Shown one piece after another: positions 9,129-17,092 of a DNA stretch of 64,000 nucleotides. Every line of letters starts with the position of its first letter. Position 1 is the stretch's first letter. The stretch comes from Rhizobium sp. 18065 (GTDB lineage Bacteria; Pseudomonadota; Alphaproteobacteria; Rhizobiales; Rhizobiaceae): assembly GCF_902706095.1 (NCBI RefSeq), contig NZ_CACSJP010000002.1, positions 1-64,000 on the forward strand, read 5' to 3'. A program made the position numbers and the translations under genes. The notes under the pieces were generated by a model. That model was not told where the DNA came from. It ran no database searches and saw only the letters and a list, made by a program, of their open reading frames with translations.

Positions 9129-9140
9129 GTTATCGATAAC
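9129..9140. promoter_or_regulatory. Perfect GTTATCGATAAC palindrome, operator of the idn/gnt divergon
   Basis: The same perfect 12-bp palindrome as at 5118-5129, centred in the 97-base gap between the divergent starts at 9094 and 9192, so one site can serve both operons. The extended match is TTGTTATCGATAACAT. Confidence 0.7.
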
Positions 9141-9191
9141 ATATACAAATCATCTGACGCTTGTCGAGAGCGAAACTGAAGGGAGTAAACC

Positions 9192-9947
9192 GTGGCACTG
9201 AACCTGTTCGACCTGAAGGGCAAGCGCGCTCTGATTACGGGATCCTCGCAAGGGATCGGCTTTGCGCTGGCAGAGGGTCTGAAGGCCGCCGGTGCTGAGA
9301 TCGTCCTCAACGGTCGTGACGCGACGAAACTCAAGGATGCGGCCGCACGGATCGAGGGCGCGGACCAGCTGGCTTTCGATGCGACGGACCACAATGCTGT
9401 GCGCGCGGCCGTCGATGCCTACGAGGCCTCCGGCAAAGCAATCGACATCCTCGTCAACAATGCCGGCATGCAGCATCGCGCGCCACTCGAAGACTTCCCC
9501 GCCGACGCCTTTGAACGTCTGCTGCAGACCAATATCGCCAGCGTCTTCCATGTCGGCCAAGCCGTTGCCCGCCACATGATCGGCCGCGGTCGCGGCAAGA
9601 TCATCAATATCGCCAGCGTCCAGACTGCGCTCGCCCGCCCGTCTATTGCCCCTTACACCGCGACCAAGGGCGCGGTCGGCAACCTGACCAAGGGCATGGC
9701 AACCGACTGGGCCAAGCACGGCCTGAACTGCAACGCGATCGCGCCCGGCTATTTCGACACGCCGCTGAATGCAGCGTTGGTTGCTGATCCGACCTTCTCG
9801 GCCTGGCTCGAAAAACGCACACCGGCCGGCCGCTGGGGCAAAGTCGAAGAGCTGCAGGGCGCCTGTATCTTCCTAGCCTCTGACGCATCCAGCTTCGTCA
9901 ACGGACATATCCTCTATGTCGACGGCGGGATCACGGCATCGCTATGA
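9192..9947 (+). CDS. idnO: SDR-family gluconate 5-dehydrogenase
   Basis: A 251-residue short-chain dehydrogenase. It has the TGxxxGxG cofactor motif ('ITGSSQGIGFAL'), NNAG ('DILVNNAGMQ'), catalytic Ser and the YxxxK pair ('APYTATKGAV'), and a C-terminal 'FVNGHILYVDGG'. The opening 'LFDLKGKRALITGSSQGIG' is characteristic of gluconate 5-dehydrogenase (5-keto-D-gluconate to D-gluconate). The gluconokinase gene follows with an ATGA overlap, which supports the pathway L-idonate, 5-ketogluconate, gluconate, 6-phosphogluconate. AAGGGAG lies just upstream as ribosome-binding site; the start codon is GTG. Confidence 0.9.
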   Translation: MALNLFDLKGKRALITGSSQGIGFALAEGLKAAGAEIVLNGRDATKLKDAAARIEGADQLAFDATDHNAVRAAVDAYEASGKAIDILVNNAGMQHRAPLEDFPADAFERLLQTNIASVFHVGQAVARHMIGRGRGKIINIASVQTALARPSIAPYTATKGAVGNLTKGMATDWAKHGLNCNAIAPGYFDTPLNAALVADPTFSAWLEKRTPAGRWGKVEELQGACIFLASDASSFVNGHILYVDGGITASL

Positions 9948-10441
9948 ACTTGCGTGTGGTCATCATGGGCGTGGCGGGCTGCGGCAAGTCGACCGTTGGC
10001 GCAGCACTGTCCAAACAGCTCCAAATTCCCTACGGGGATGGCGATGACCTCCACAGCCCCGAGGCGGTCGAGAAGATGCGGGCAGGTATTCCGCTTGACG
10101 ATGACGACCGCTGGCCTTGGCTCGATCGGATCGCCAATACGCTCAAGAGTGACGCGCCGCTGATCATTGGATGCTCGGCACTGCGCCGCGCCTACAGAGA
10201 CCGCATCCGCGCAGGAGCTTGCGGCCCCGTGACATTCGTCCACCTGGCGGGAGACCGAGATCTCATCGCATCCCGCATGGCCTCCCGCGCCGGCCACTAC
10301 ATGCCCCTGTCACTCCTCGACAGCCAGTTCGCCACCCTGGAGCGACCGGGACCGGACGAGGCTCTCGAAGTGACGATAGATCAATCGATGGACGCCATCG
10401 TCGGACAGGTCCTGTCCCATCTCGGAGGAAGCCCACAATGA
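9944..10441 (+). CDS. gntK: Gluconokinase
   Basis: A 165-residue P-loop kinase that phosphorylates gluconate to 6-phosphogluconate. Walker A is GVAGCGKST (residues 9-17). Family marks are 'GDGDDLHSPEAVEKMRAG', 'PLDDDDRWPWL', 'CSALRRAYRDRIR' and 'HYMPLSLLDSQFATLE'. Length is normal for thermoresistant-type gluconokinases (GntK/IdnK). It overlaps the dehydrogenase gene before it and the next gene after it by ATGA, so the three are translationally coupled. Confidence 0.94.
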   Translation: MNLRVVIMGVAGCGKSTVGAALSKQLQIPYGDGDDLHSPEAVEKMRAGIPLDDDDRWPWLDRIANTLKSDAPLIIGCSALRRAYRDRIRAGACGPVTFVHLAGDRDLIASRMASRAGHYMPLSLLDSQFATLERPGPDEALEVTIDQSMDAIVGQVLSHLGGSPQ

Positions 10442-11325
10442 CCAACAAGATCGCCTTGATCGGGGCCGGCGCCATGGGCGGTGCCATCGGCGCCCGCCTT
10501 GCCGAAACCGGGACGGATCTGATCGTCTACGACCGAGACCCTGAAAAAATCGCCGCCCTTGTTGCCAAGGGCGCCGTGGCGGCCTCGTCCGCCGCGGATG
10601 CCGCGCACCAGGCGAAGGCCGTCATTCTGTCGCTGAATTCCGCGGCCATCGTCCGCGCAGCCGTCTTCGGGCCACAGGGCGTTGCCGAAGGGGCCAAGCC
10701 CGGCACACTGATCATAGACATGTCCTCGATCGATCCGGAGACGACAAAAGCGCTCGCGACAGAAGGCGCGACCCGTGGCTTGCGCTGGGTGGACAGCCCT
10801 CTGTCCGGCGGCATTCCGAAGGCCGCGATCGGCCAATTGACCCTGATGCAGGGTGGCGCGCAGGCAGATGCGCAGGAAACGCAAGCCATCCTGTCGAAGC
10901 TCGCCGGCAACCAGACCCATATGGGCGGCGCGGGTGCAGGACAGACAACCAAGATGATCAACCAGGTGCTTTGCGGCCTCGGCTTCCTTGCCGTCGCAGA
11001 GGCAACCGCCCTTGCCGAAGCAGCCGGCGTCGATGTCGAGAAGATCCCGCAGGCGCTCAAAGGTGGCCGCGCCGACAGCGCACTGCTGCAGGAATACATG
11101 CCGCGCTTTGCCGCCAGAGATTACCGCCGCACCGGTCGCATCGACAATATGGTCAAGGACCTCAACGCGGCACAGGATCTGGCAAGGCTGAGCAATACCT
11201 CAATGCCGCTGACAGCCATCTGCGCGGAAGTCCACCGCATGCTGACAGCTGCCGGCCTCGGCGGCGAGGACCAGGCCGCACTGATGGAATATTTCAAGGG
11301 ACCCAACAAGGAGCTTGCCCCATGA
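10438..11325 (+). CDS. NAD(P)-dependent beta-hydroxyacid dehydrogenase (3-hydroxyisobutyrate/tartronate semialdehyde reductase family)
   Basis: A 295-residue member of the beta-hydroxyacid dehydrogenase family. I take the ATG at 10438, which overlaps the gluconokinase stop by four bases and puts the cofactor motif 'IALIGAGAMGGAIG' at the N-terminus. The 'DSPLSGGIPKAAIGQLTLMQGG' substrate loop and 'GAGQTTKMINQVLCGL' with the catalytic Lys are present. In this operon it could act on a sugar-acid-derived hydroxyacid such as tartronate semialdehyde, or on L-threonate-like substrates; the substrate is not fixed by sequence. Confidence 0.88.
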   Translation: MTNKIALIGAGAMGGAIGARLAETGTDLIVYDRDPEKIAALVAKGAVAASSAADAAHQAKAVILSLNSAAIVRAAVFGPQGVAEGAKPGTLIIDMSSIDPETTKALATEGATRGLRWVDSPLSGGIPKAAIGQLTLMQGGAQADAQETQAILSKLAGNQTHMGGAGAGQTTKMINQVLCGLGFLAVAEATALAEAAGVDVEKIPQALKGGRADSALLQEYMPRFAARDYRRTGRIDNMVKDLNAAQDLARLSNTSMPLTAICAEVHRMLTAAGLGGEDQAALMEYFKGPNKELAP

Positions 11326-11657
11326 TCACCCGCTACGCACTTTTCGATGGTCAGATTCAAGAAGGCCAGACTGAGGCGTTCCGAGCCGCCGTGCTCGCAG
11401 AGATCCTGCCGAAATGGCGAGCCTTTCCAGGCGCACTTTCGGTCCGCGTCACCTTCTCCGAAAGCCGCGATGAGGGCGCACCGGAGTATCCGATGATCCT
11501 CGCCATCAGCTATCCCGACCTTCCGAGCGTGGACCTCGCCCTTGCAAGTCCCGTTCGCAGCGAGGCAAGAGCTGCGACCGAGGCCGTGCTGGCACGTTTC
11601 TTTACCGGCAAGATCCATCATCACGTCACAACGGCTCACGAATACGAACCCCTGTAA
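11322..11657 (+). CDS. Small protein of unknown function in the idonate/gluconate operon
   Basis: A 111-residue protein starting at ATG 11322, overlapping the previous stop by ATGA, which makes it a true member of the operon. It has no signal peptide or membrane segment. The pattern (N-terminal 'ITRYALFDGQIQEGQTEAF', central strand 'ALSVRVTFSES', C-terminal 'GKIHHHVTTAHEY') suggests a ferredoxin-like alpha/beta fold of the EthD or antibiotic-monooxygenase kind, but I recognise no specific family. The C-terminal His cluster could bind a metal. Translational coupling to the dehydrogenase suggests a role in the same degradation, perhaps as an epimerase or lactone-handling protein (speculation). 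Confidence 0.75.
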   Translation: MITRYALFDGQIQEGQTEAFRAAVLAEILPKWRAFPGALSVRVTFSESRDEGAPEYPMILAISYPDLPSVDLALASPVRSEARAATEAVLARFFTGKIHHHVTTAHEYEPL

Positions 11658-11689
11658 GGTTCTTTCGGCGAGACTGGATTTTCGCCAAA

Positions 11690-11701
11690 GATAACGATAA
11701 C
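11690..11701. promoter_or_regulatory. GATAACGATAAC, operator-like site in front of the gluconate LacI gene
   Basis: A variant of the GTTATCGATAAC operator that keeps the right half GATAAC and repeats it directly. It ends 8 bases before the ATG at 11710, where a ribosome-binding site would be expected, so bound repressor would block initiation of the regulator's own transcript. Confidence 0.5.
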
Positions 11702-11709
11702 AAAATGGT

Positions 11710-12726
11710 ATGAGCACGCCCCGCAAAGCACCGACCATGGCCGACGTCGCCCGCCTCGCGGGCGTTTCACCCATGACGGTCAGCCGAGCCTTCAAGCGTG
11801 ACACATCGGTCAGCGACGCGACACGCAGCGCCATCTTGGAAGCAGCCGACACGCTCGGTTACGTCTTCGACAGCACTGCCTCGAACCTGCGTTCACAGCG
11901 CACGGATTTTGTTGCCGTGACGATCCCGTCGATCAACAACGCCAACTTCGCCGACACTGTGCGGGGATTGTCGGAGGGGCTGAAGGAACGCGGGCTGCAG
12001 ATCCTGCTCGGTTACACCGACTACGATATTCAGGAAGAAGAGCGGCTGATCGAACAACTGCTTCGCCGCCGCCCGGAAGCGATCGTCGTCACCGGTGGAC
12101 GACACACACCTCGTGCGCGAAGGCTGCTTGAGAATGCCGGCATACCTGTCATCGAGACCTGGGATTTGCCCGACGAGCCGGTGGGTCATGTCGTCGGCTT
12201 TTCCAACGCCGCCGCTGTACGCTCCATGGTCGACCACTTCGTCTCGCTCGGCACTACGCGGATTGCCTTCATCGGCGGCGATGCCGACCGAGACACCCGC
12301 GGCACGGATCGCCGCGCCGGCTTCATCGCGGCCATGCAGGCTCACGGTCTGGACCCAAATCGGCTGATCGCTGCAGGAACGCCGCCGATATCGATGAGAG
12401 AAGGCGCCGACGCCATGGGCCGACTGCTCGACACGTTGCCGGATACCCAGGCTGTCATCTGCGTCTCCGACCTCTCCGCCTTCGGCGCCCTGACGGAATG
12501 CCAGAGACGTGGCGTCAATGTCCCCGGAAAGATCGCGGTCGCCGGGTTCGGCGATTACGAGATCGCCGGGATCTGTGTGCCGTCACTGACCACGATCAAC
12601 CCTCTGCCACGCGAAATCGGCAAACAGGCAGCCCAGCTCATTCTCGATGTGCTCGATGGCCGGCAGGCAGACACCGCGACCATTGCCCTTGAACCCATCC
12701 TGATGCGGCGCAAATCAACGCCTTAA
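11710..12726 (+). CDS. LacI-family regulator, GntR-like (idonate/gluconate operon)
   Basis: A 338-residue LacI regulator with helix-turn-helix 'MADVARLAGVSPMTVSRAFK', hinge and periplasmic-binding-like ligand domain. The segment 'GIPVIETWDLPDEPVGHVVGF' matches the GntR subgroup. It follows the gluconate genes on the same strand after about 50 bases and is the obvious regulator of the 6190-11657 genes. There is no clear ribosome-binding site before the ATG; the operator-like GATAACGATAAC occupies that place, suggesting autoregulation and possibly a leaderless transcript. It ends convergently with the TRAP operon, with a terminator between. Confidence 0.9.
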   Translation: MSTPRKAPTMADVARLAGVSPMTVSRAFKRDTSVSDATRSAILEAADTLGYVFDSTASNLRSQRTDFVAVTIPSINNANFADTVRGLSEGLKERGLQILLGYTDYDIQEEERLIEQLLRRRPEAIVVTGGRHTPRARRLLENAGIPVIETWDLPDEPVGHVVGFSNAAAVRSMVDHFVSLGTTRIAFIGGDADRDTRGTDRRAGFIAAMQAHGLDPNRLIAAGTPPISMREGADAMGRLLDTLPDTQAVICVSDLSAFGALTECQRRGVNVPGKIAVAGFGDYEIAGICVPSLTTINPLPREIGKQAAQLILDVLDGRQADTATIALEPILMRRKSTP

Positions 12727-12736
12727 GCGCATGGAA

Positions 12737-12761
12737 AAGGGGCGCAGCCTGTGCGCCCCTT
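12737..12761 (-). terminator. Rho-independent terminator between convergent units
   Basis: A perfect 10-bp stem (AAGGGGCGCA and its complement) with a 5-base loop. On the minus strand the stem ends in a T-tract (CCCCTTTTCC), so it fits termination of the TRAP operon after dctP; it can also stop the convergent LacI transcript. Confidence 0.75.
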
Positions 12762-12783
12762 GCATTGAACCATCGTCCAGAAG

Positions 12784-13758
12784 TTACTTCTGCGTTGCCA
12801 GCACTGCATTGACGACTGCATCGCCATTCGCGGCGGTATAGCCATCCCAGACCGACTTGACCGCGGCTTGGAAGGCGGCGGCATCCACGTCAGTATTGAC
12901 CTCCATGCCGCCTGCCTGCAACTCAGCGATCATAGAAGCCTCTTTCTCCTGTGCAAGCTTGCGCTGCATGGCGATGGCCTCCGCAGCCACATCCAGGATC
13001 ACTTTCTGCTCTTCAGCCGTCATCCCGTTGAACTTGGCATCGTTGATGGCAAGTGCGAGCGCGGAATAGGCATGCTGCGTCAGGCTCAGATATTTCTGCA
13101 CTTCGTTGAACTTGAAGGACAGGACGATGCCGATCGGATGATCCTGCGCATCGACCACACCCGTCTCGAGCGCCGTGTAAAGTTCGGCGACCGGCAACTG
13201 CGTCGGATTGGCGCCGAGCGCTGCGAACATGTCGTTCAGCGCCTTGGAGTTGTTGACGCGCATGTTGAGCCCGGAGACATCCGCCGGCACGCGGATCGGG
13301 CCGCGATTGTTGGTCATGTTGCGGTATCCGTTTTCCGGATAGCCGAGCATTTTCAGGCCATGCTGGGTGAACTGAGCCGAAACGCCTTGGCCGACCTCAC
13401 CATCGAGAACCTTGTAGGCCAGCTCCCGGTTGGGAAACATGAAGGGAAGTTCGAATGCACCGGCATCCGGCACCAGTCCGGTCAAGTTGTTGAGGCCCGT
13501 CATTACGACGTCGATGATGCCGGAACGGGCACCGTCGATCATCGCCTGGTCGTTGCCGAGCTGCCCCTGGGGGAAGATGGTGACCTTGACCGATCCGTTC
13601 GTGCGCGCTTCCACCTGCTCTTTGAAGAACACCGAGAGGATTTGTTGCAGATCGGTATCGGGGGCAGCATGGGCAAGTTTCAGTTCTGTCTCGGCATGAG
13701 CCAAAACGCCGGTAAATATGATTGCGGTTGCCAGTCCAAGCACTTTCAGAATTTTCAT
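12784..13758 (-). CDS. dctP: TRAP transporter substrate-binding protein, DctP family
   Basis: Periplasmic solute receptor of a tripartite ATP-independent transporter, 324 residues. It has a Sec signal peptide (MKILKVLGLATAIIF..., cleavage after 'AHA'), then 'LKLAHAAPDTDLQQ' and 'VKVTIFPQGQLGNDQAMID', which are DctP hallmarks. The conserved Arg-containing segment 'LNMRVNNSKALNDMFAALGANPTQLP' supplies the carboxylate-binding arginine, so the ligand is an organic or sugar acid. It is the last gene of dctQ-dctM-dctP. Shared operators with the idonate regulon suggest a hexonate or keto-acid ligand (inference). Confidence 0.92.
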   Translation of the reverse strand: MKILKVLGLATAIIFTGVLAHAETELKLAHAAPDTDLQQILSVFFKEQVEARTNGSVKVTIFPQGQLGNDQAMIDGARSGIIDVVMTGLNNLTGLVPDAGAFELPFMFPNRELAYKVLDGEVGQGVSAQFTQHGLKMLGYPENGYRNMTNNRGPIRVPADVSGLNMRVNNSKALNDMFAALGANPTQLPVAELYTALETGVVDAQDHPIGIVLSFKFNEVQKYLSLTQHAYSALALAINDAKFNGMTAEEQKVILDVAAEAIAMQRKLAQEKEASMIAELQAGGMEVNTDVDAAAFQAAVKSVWDGYTAANGDAVVNAVLATQK

Positions 13759-13784
13759 GTCAGGCTCCTCCCTGTTGTGAAGTC

Positions 13785-15065
13785 TCAGCCGCCAAGGAAG
13801 TTGGCGGGAACGGTGATGAGTTGTGGAAATATGATGAAAAGGCCGAGCAGCGCTGCATAGGCGAGAATAAATGGCAACACACCGCGCACAGCCACGCTCA
13901 TCGGCACGCGGCCAACCCCGCAGATCACGTTGAGGACGGTGCCGACCGGCGGGGTCAGGAGGCCGATCGAGCAGTTGAGGATGAACATCAGCCCGAAATA
14001 GACCGGATCGATACCCGCCAGCTTCACCACCGGCATGAACAGTGGCACCAGGATCAAAACGGTGGGAGACAGGTCCATCACCATGCCGACGGCAAGCACG
14101 ATCAGCATGATCACCAGCATCAGGAGTCGCGGACTGTCGATGAGGGGCTCAAGCATTTCTGCCAGCTGTTGTGGAAGTTGAGCCACTGTGATCAGCCAGG
14201 CGGCGACCATGGCTGCACCGACGAGGAACATGACCATGGCGGTCGAGCGACCGGCCGTCACCAGCACTTCGAGAAGGATCTTCCAGGTCAGGGCGCGATA
14301 GACGAAGGTGGAAACAATGATCGCGTAGACAGCGGCCACCACCGCAGCTTCGGTCGGTGTGAAGGCGCCGGAGCGTATGCCACCGATGATGATAACCGGC
14401 AGGATGAGCGCCCAGATACCGTCCTTCAGCGCTGCCAACCGTTCCTTTCCGTTCGCCTTTGGAAGGGTTTCGATCTGTTCGTTGCGCATGATGAAAGACC
14501 AGACCGTCATGAGCGTCAGCCCCATCATCAATCCCGGCGCGATGCCGGCCATGAACAGCTTGGCAATCGAGATGTTGCCGGCAACGCCGATGAGGATCAG
14601 CGGAAGGGATGGAGGAATGATCGGCGCAATGATGCCACCCGATGCCAGCAAGCCCAGACTGCGGCCCTCGGGATAGCCGGCCTTTCGCATCATCGGATAG
14701 AGGATCGCGACCAGGGCCGCGGCATCCGCAACGGCTGATCCGGATAGTCCGGCCAAGACGATTGCGGTCAGGATGGCGACATAACCGAGGCCACCACGTT
14801 TGTGACCGACAAGCGTCATCGCGAGTCGGACGATACGCTCCGACAGCCCACCCTTTGACATGACTTCGCCGGCCACGAGGAAGAACGGAATGGCAAGCAG
14901 CGGAAAGCTGTCCACGCCGTTTATTAGCCCCTGTGCCAGGATATCCGGGCTGAACGTGCCCAGATGCAGCATTAGTGCCATGGCGGAAAGCAGGAGGGCG
15001 AAGGCGACGGGAAGACCCGCAAGGATCGCGACGAACAAAACGCCGAGGAACAGGATAAGTGTCAT
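13785..15065 (-). CDS. dctM: TRAP transporter large permease, DctM family
   Basis: A 426-residue multi-spanning permease, about twelve membrane segments. The start is set at 'MTLILFLGVLFVAILAGLPV' (15065), which overlaps the dctQ stop by ATGA; the longer frame would read through dctQ. Family segments are 'GVDSFPLLAIPFFLVAGEVM', 'GLSGSAVADAAALVAIL', 'GGIIAPIIPPSLPLILIG' and 'FTPTEAAVVAAVYAI'. It forms the sodium-driven transport channel with DctQ. Confidence 0.93.
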   Translation of the reverse strand: MTLILFLGVLFVAILAGLPVAFALLLSAMALMLHLGTFSPDILAQGLINGVDSFPLLAIPFFLVAGEVMSKGGLSERIVRLAMTLVGHKRGGLGYVAILTAIVLAGLSGSAVADAAALVAILYPMMRKAGYPEGRSLGLLASGGIIAPIIPPSLPLILIGVAGNISIAKLFMAGIAPGLMMGLTLMTVWSFIMRNEQIETLPKANGKERLAALKDGIWALILPVIIIGGIRSGAFTPTEAAVVAAVYAIIVSTFVYRALTWKILLEVLVTAGRSTAMVMFLVGAAMVAAWLITVAQLPQQLAEMLEPLIDSPRLLMLVIMLIVLAVGMVMDLSPTVLILVPLFMPVVKLAGIDPVYFGLMFILNCSIGLLTPPVGTVLNVICGVGRVPMSVAVRGVLPFILAYAALLGLFIIFPQLITVPANFLGG

Positions 15066-15553
15066 TCCTTGGTATCCTCCGGAAAGCGGGCATCGATGCT
15101 CATCGGATCGATGAAACGAACGACGGCAATCGAGGCCATCAAGACGGCCGAAACGACACCGGAGAGATAAAAGAGGCCGGACGGAAGTCCCGTCAACGGC
15201 GAGATATTGTTCCAGTTCGCGATCGTCTGGTTGAGCGCACCGATGAACAACATGCCGACAGCAACCATCACCACGATCCAGCAGAGGCGGCGCAGGATCG
15301 GCACAACCCTTGGCATTAGCGCTTCGGAGAACTCGGCAACGGCGAGATGCTCGCCGCGGCGCAAGACCACTGCGGCTCCCAGCATGACGATCCAGACGAA
15401 CCACAATCGCGCCAGTTCGACGGATTGTCGTATGCCCGACGAAAAGCCGTAGCGCAGGACTACATTGGCAAAGACGAGAGCAATCATGGCCGCGAGTATG
15501 ACCGCCATCAGTATATCGATCATCGACCAGAACGCGTGGATAAAACGTCGCAT
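15062..15553 (-). CDS. dctQ: TRAP transporter small permease, DctQ family
   Basis: A 163-residue membrane protein with four predicted helices, the usual DctQ layout: 'LMAVILAAMIALVFANVVLRYG' in the first, 'FVWIVMLGAAVVLRRGEHLAV' with the conserved R-x-G-E-H turn, and two later helices. GGAGGAGGATCT precedes the ATG as a strong ribosome-binding site. First gene of the operon; the promoter region to the divergent LacI gene carries two operator-like sites. Confidence 0.9.
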   Translation of the reverse strand: MRRFIHAFWSMIDILMAVILAAMIALVFANVVLRYGFSSGIRQSVELARLWFVWIVMLGAAVVLRRGEHLAVAEFSEALMPRVVPILRRLCWIVVMVAVGMLFIGALNQTIANWNNISPLTGLPSGLFYLSGVVSAVLMASIAVVRFIDPMSIDARFPEDTKE

Positions 15554-15598
15554 GAGATCCTCCTCCCCGAAGACTCGTTGCGCTTAACCCGCCATTGG

Positions 15599-15610
15599 GT
15601 TATCGTTAAC
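15599..15610. promoter_or_regulatory. GTTATCGTTAAC operator-like site (TRAP divergon, site 1)
   Basis: Differs from the shared GTTATCGATAAC by one base and sits within the longer inverted repeat GGGTTATCGTTAACCC (15597-15612). It lies about 45 bases before the dctQ ATG and near the divergent LacI start. Confidence 0.6.
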
Positions 15611-15618
15611 CCAAATTG

Positions 15619-15629
15619 GTATCGATAAC
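15619..15629. promoter_or_regulatory. GTATCGATAAC operator-like site (TRAP divergon, site 2)
   Basis: Matches TATCGATAAC of the shared operator and ends 6 bases before the ATG at 15636. Centre-to-centre distance to site 1 is about 20 bases, roughly two helical turns, suitable for cooperative dimers. Confidence 0.6.
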
Positions 15630-15635
15630 ATTGTG

Positions 15636-16670
15636 ATGAGTCAAGACCCACATTTCTCGCGCACGATCACGATCGCCGACGTGGCCAAGGCGGCCGGCGT
15701 GAGCAGTATGACGGTCTCGAAAGTCATTCGCGGAACAGGCCGCATTGCAGCCGAAACGCGCGCGCGTGTGACACAGATCGCCGACGAACTCGGTTATGTT
15801 CCCAATCGGCTGGCAGGGGCACTGTCGTCCCAAACGAGTTCCCTGATTGGCATCGTCATCCCCTCCATCGGAGATCAGGTCTATGCTGGCGTGCTGGCCG
15901 GGATAAACGGGGTTCTGAACGGCCGGAACTACACAGCTTTCATCGGAGAAAGCTTTTTCGATCCCGAAATCGAGTTGCGCATCGTGCACATGATGCTGAC
16001 GATGAAGCCGGCCGCCCTGATCCTGACGGGAGGCCTAGCGCGTGATGAGCGCACTACGCGCCTGTTGCGCCGCTCCGGCATCCGCGCTGTGCATCTCTGG
16101 GACGGCGACCGTCCGGACCTCGACGCCACAGTCGGCCTCTCCCATCGGAGAGCGGGCCAATTGGCAGCCCAGGTCTTCCTTGATGCCGGCCTCACCCGCT
16201 GCGCCTATATCGGATCACAGCTCGACCGGGATCTCTGCGCGGCCTGCCGGCTCGAAGGATTTTCGCAAGCGTTGTCTGCAACTGGCGCTACCCTGCGGCA
16301 ACTTACAGATGGCAACCTGTCGCGCTCGGCGGAAACCGGATACTTTCTGACCAAACGACTGATCGAGCAGGATGAGCCCCCGCAAGCCATACACTACCTC
16401 AACGACGCCATGGCCATCGGCGGCCTGCGCTTCATGAATGAGGCCTCAATCGCCGTTCCCCAAACAGTCTCGGTCAACGGATTCAACGGGACAGCGCTGC
16501 CCCATTCCCTCACGACACGACTGACGACCATCGAGGTGCCGCTCATGGAGATCGGCCGCAGGGCAGCGACAGCCGCTCTCGCAACCCCGCCAATCGGCTC
16601 AGATCCTTCAGTCGATATAATCGACATTTCCCTGACTGCGGGAAACACGGTCGCATGCAGACCGGACTAG
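15636..16670 (+). CDS. LacI-family regulator, GntR-like (TRAP transporter operon)
   Basis: A 344-residue LacI regulator with helix-turn-helix 'IADVAKAAGVSSMTVSKVIR' and hinge 'GYVPNRLAGAL'. The ligand domain includes 'LIGIVIPSIGDQVYAGVLAG' and 'GIRAVHLWDGDRPDLDATVGL', again GntR-like. It is divergent from dctQMP and almost certainly controls it. The start could be GTG 15633 or ATG 15636; neither has a clear ribosome-binding site because the operator-like palindrome abuts the start. Confidence 0.9.
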   Translation: MSQDPHFSRTITIADVAKAAGVSSMTVSKVIRGTGRIAAETRARVTQIADELGYVPNRLAGALSSQTSSLIGIVIPSIGDQVYAGVLAGINGVLNGRNYTAFIGESFFDPEIELRIVHMMLTMKPAALILTGGLARDERTTRLLRRSGIRAVHLWDGDRPDLDATVGLSHRRAGQLAAQVFLDAGLTRCAYIGSQLDRDLCAACRLEGFSQALSATGATLRQLTDGNLSRSAETGYFLTKRLIEQDEPPQAIHYLNDAMAIGGLRFMNEASIAVPQTVSVNGFNGTALPHSLTTRLTTIEVPLMEIGRRAATAALATPPIGSDPSVDIIDISLTAGNTVACRPD

Positions 16671-16832
16671 TACAACTCCGCCAGAAATCGGTCGTTGCAC
16701 CCCGCGTCGCGACCAAGCAATGAGATTGGCGCATTGGGCAATTTTGCTTTCGCCAGAAATTCTAAGCTCAATTCCTCCTGGTCCGCCACACCCGCCCAAT
16801 CCCGCAGCGGGCTAGGTCTGGTGGGGATTCAA

Positions 16833-16859
16833 GACTGGTGACTGGTGACTGGTGACTGG
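16833..16859. repeat. Heptanucleotide tandem repeat (GACTGGT)n
   Basis: GACTGGT is repeated almost four times in 27 bases in non-coding sequence. It is too short and lacks spacers, so it is a simple tandem repeat and not a CRISPR. Confidence 0.85.
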
Positions 16860-17070
16860 ACGCTGAAGCCGATCGTTGGATAGACACAGGAAAAGATGCG
16901 CGTTCAGCACAGGTAGGCAGCGGACTTTATGGGCTAACCGCCAAGGGCAAGCGCCCCAGCAACAACACTGTTCACAGCCTCTAATTGTCGATGATTTTTT
17001 AGGCTACTAAACATGGGCCAAGTACGTCAGTCTGTTGAAACGCCAGATGTGGCGGACCTCCCCTATTGCA

Positions 17071-17092
17071 AGCCCCGCCGGAAGGCGGGGCT
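17071..17092 (+). terminator. Orphan rho-independent terminator
   Basis: AGCCCCGCC, loop GGAA, GGCGGGGCT, then TTCTTT: a 9-bp stem with a T-rich tail on the plus strand. No plus-strand gene ends close by, so it may end a small RNA or be the remnant of a lost gene. Confidence 0.6.

Noticed and set aside
8147..9394. A 415-residue hydroxyacid dehydrogenase
   Set aside because: The first 100 residues run through the operator and into the divergent idnO gene; the ATG at 9094 gives normal length.
13785..15404. A 539-residue DctM
   Set aside because: The extra N-terminus would read through dctQ in another frame; the ATGA start at 15065 gives the normal family length.
16771..16790. tRNA 3' end-like sequence (ATTCCTCCTGGTCCGCCACA)
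   Set aside because: No matching acceptor 5' strand or cloverleaf upstream could be found, so neither a tRNA nor an attachment site is supported.
16833..16859. CRISPR-like repeat
   Set aside because: Only 7-base units in direct tandem without spacers.
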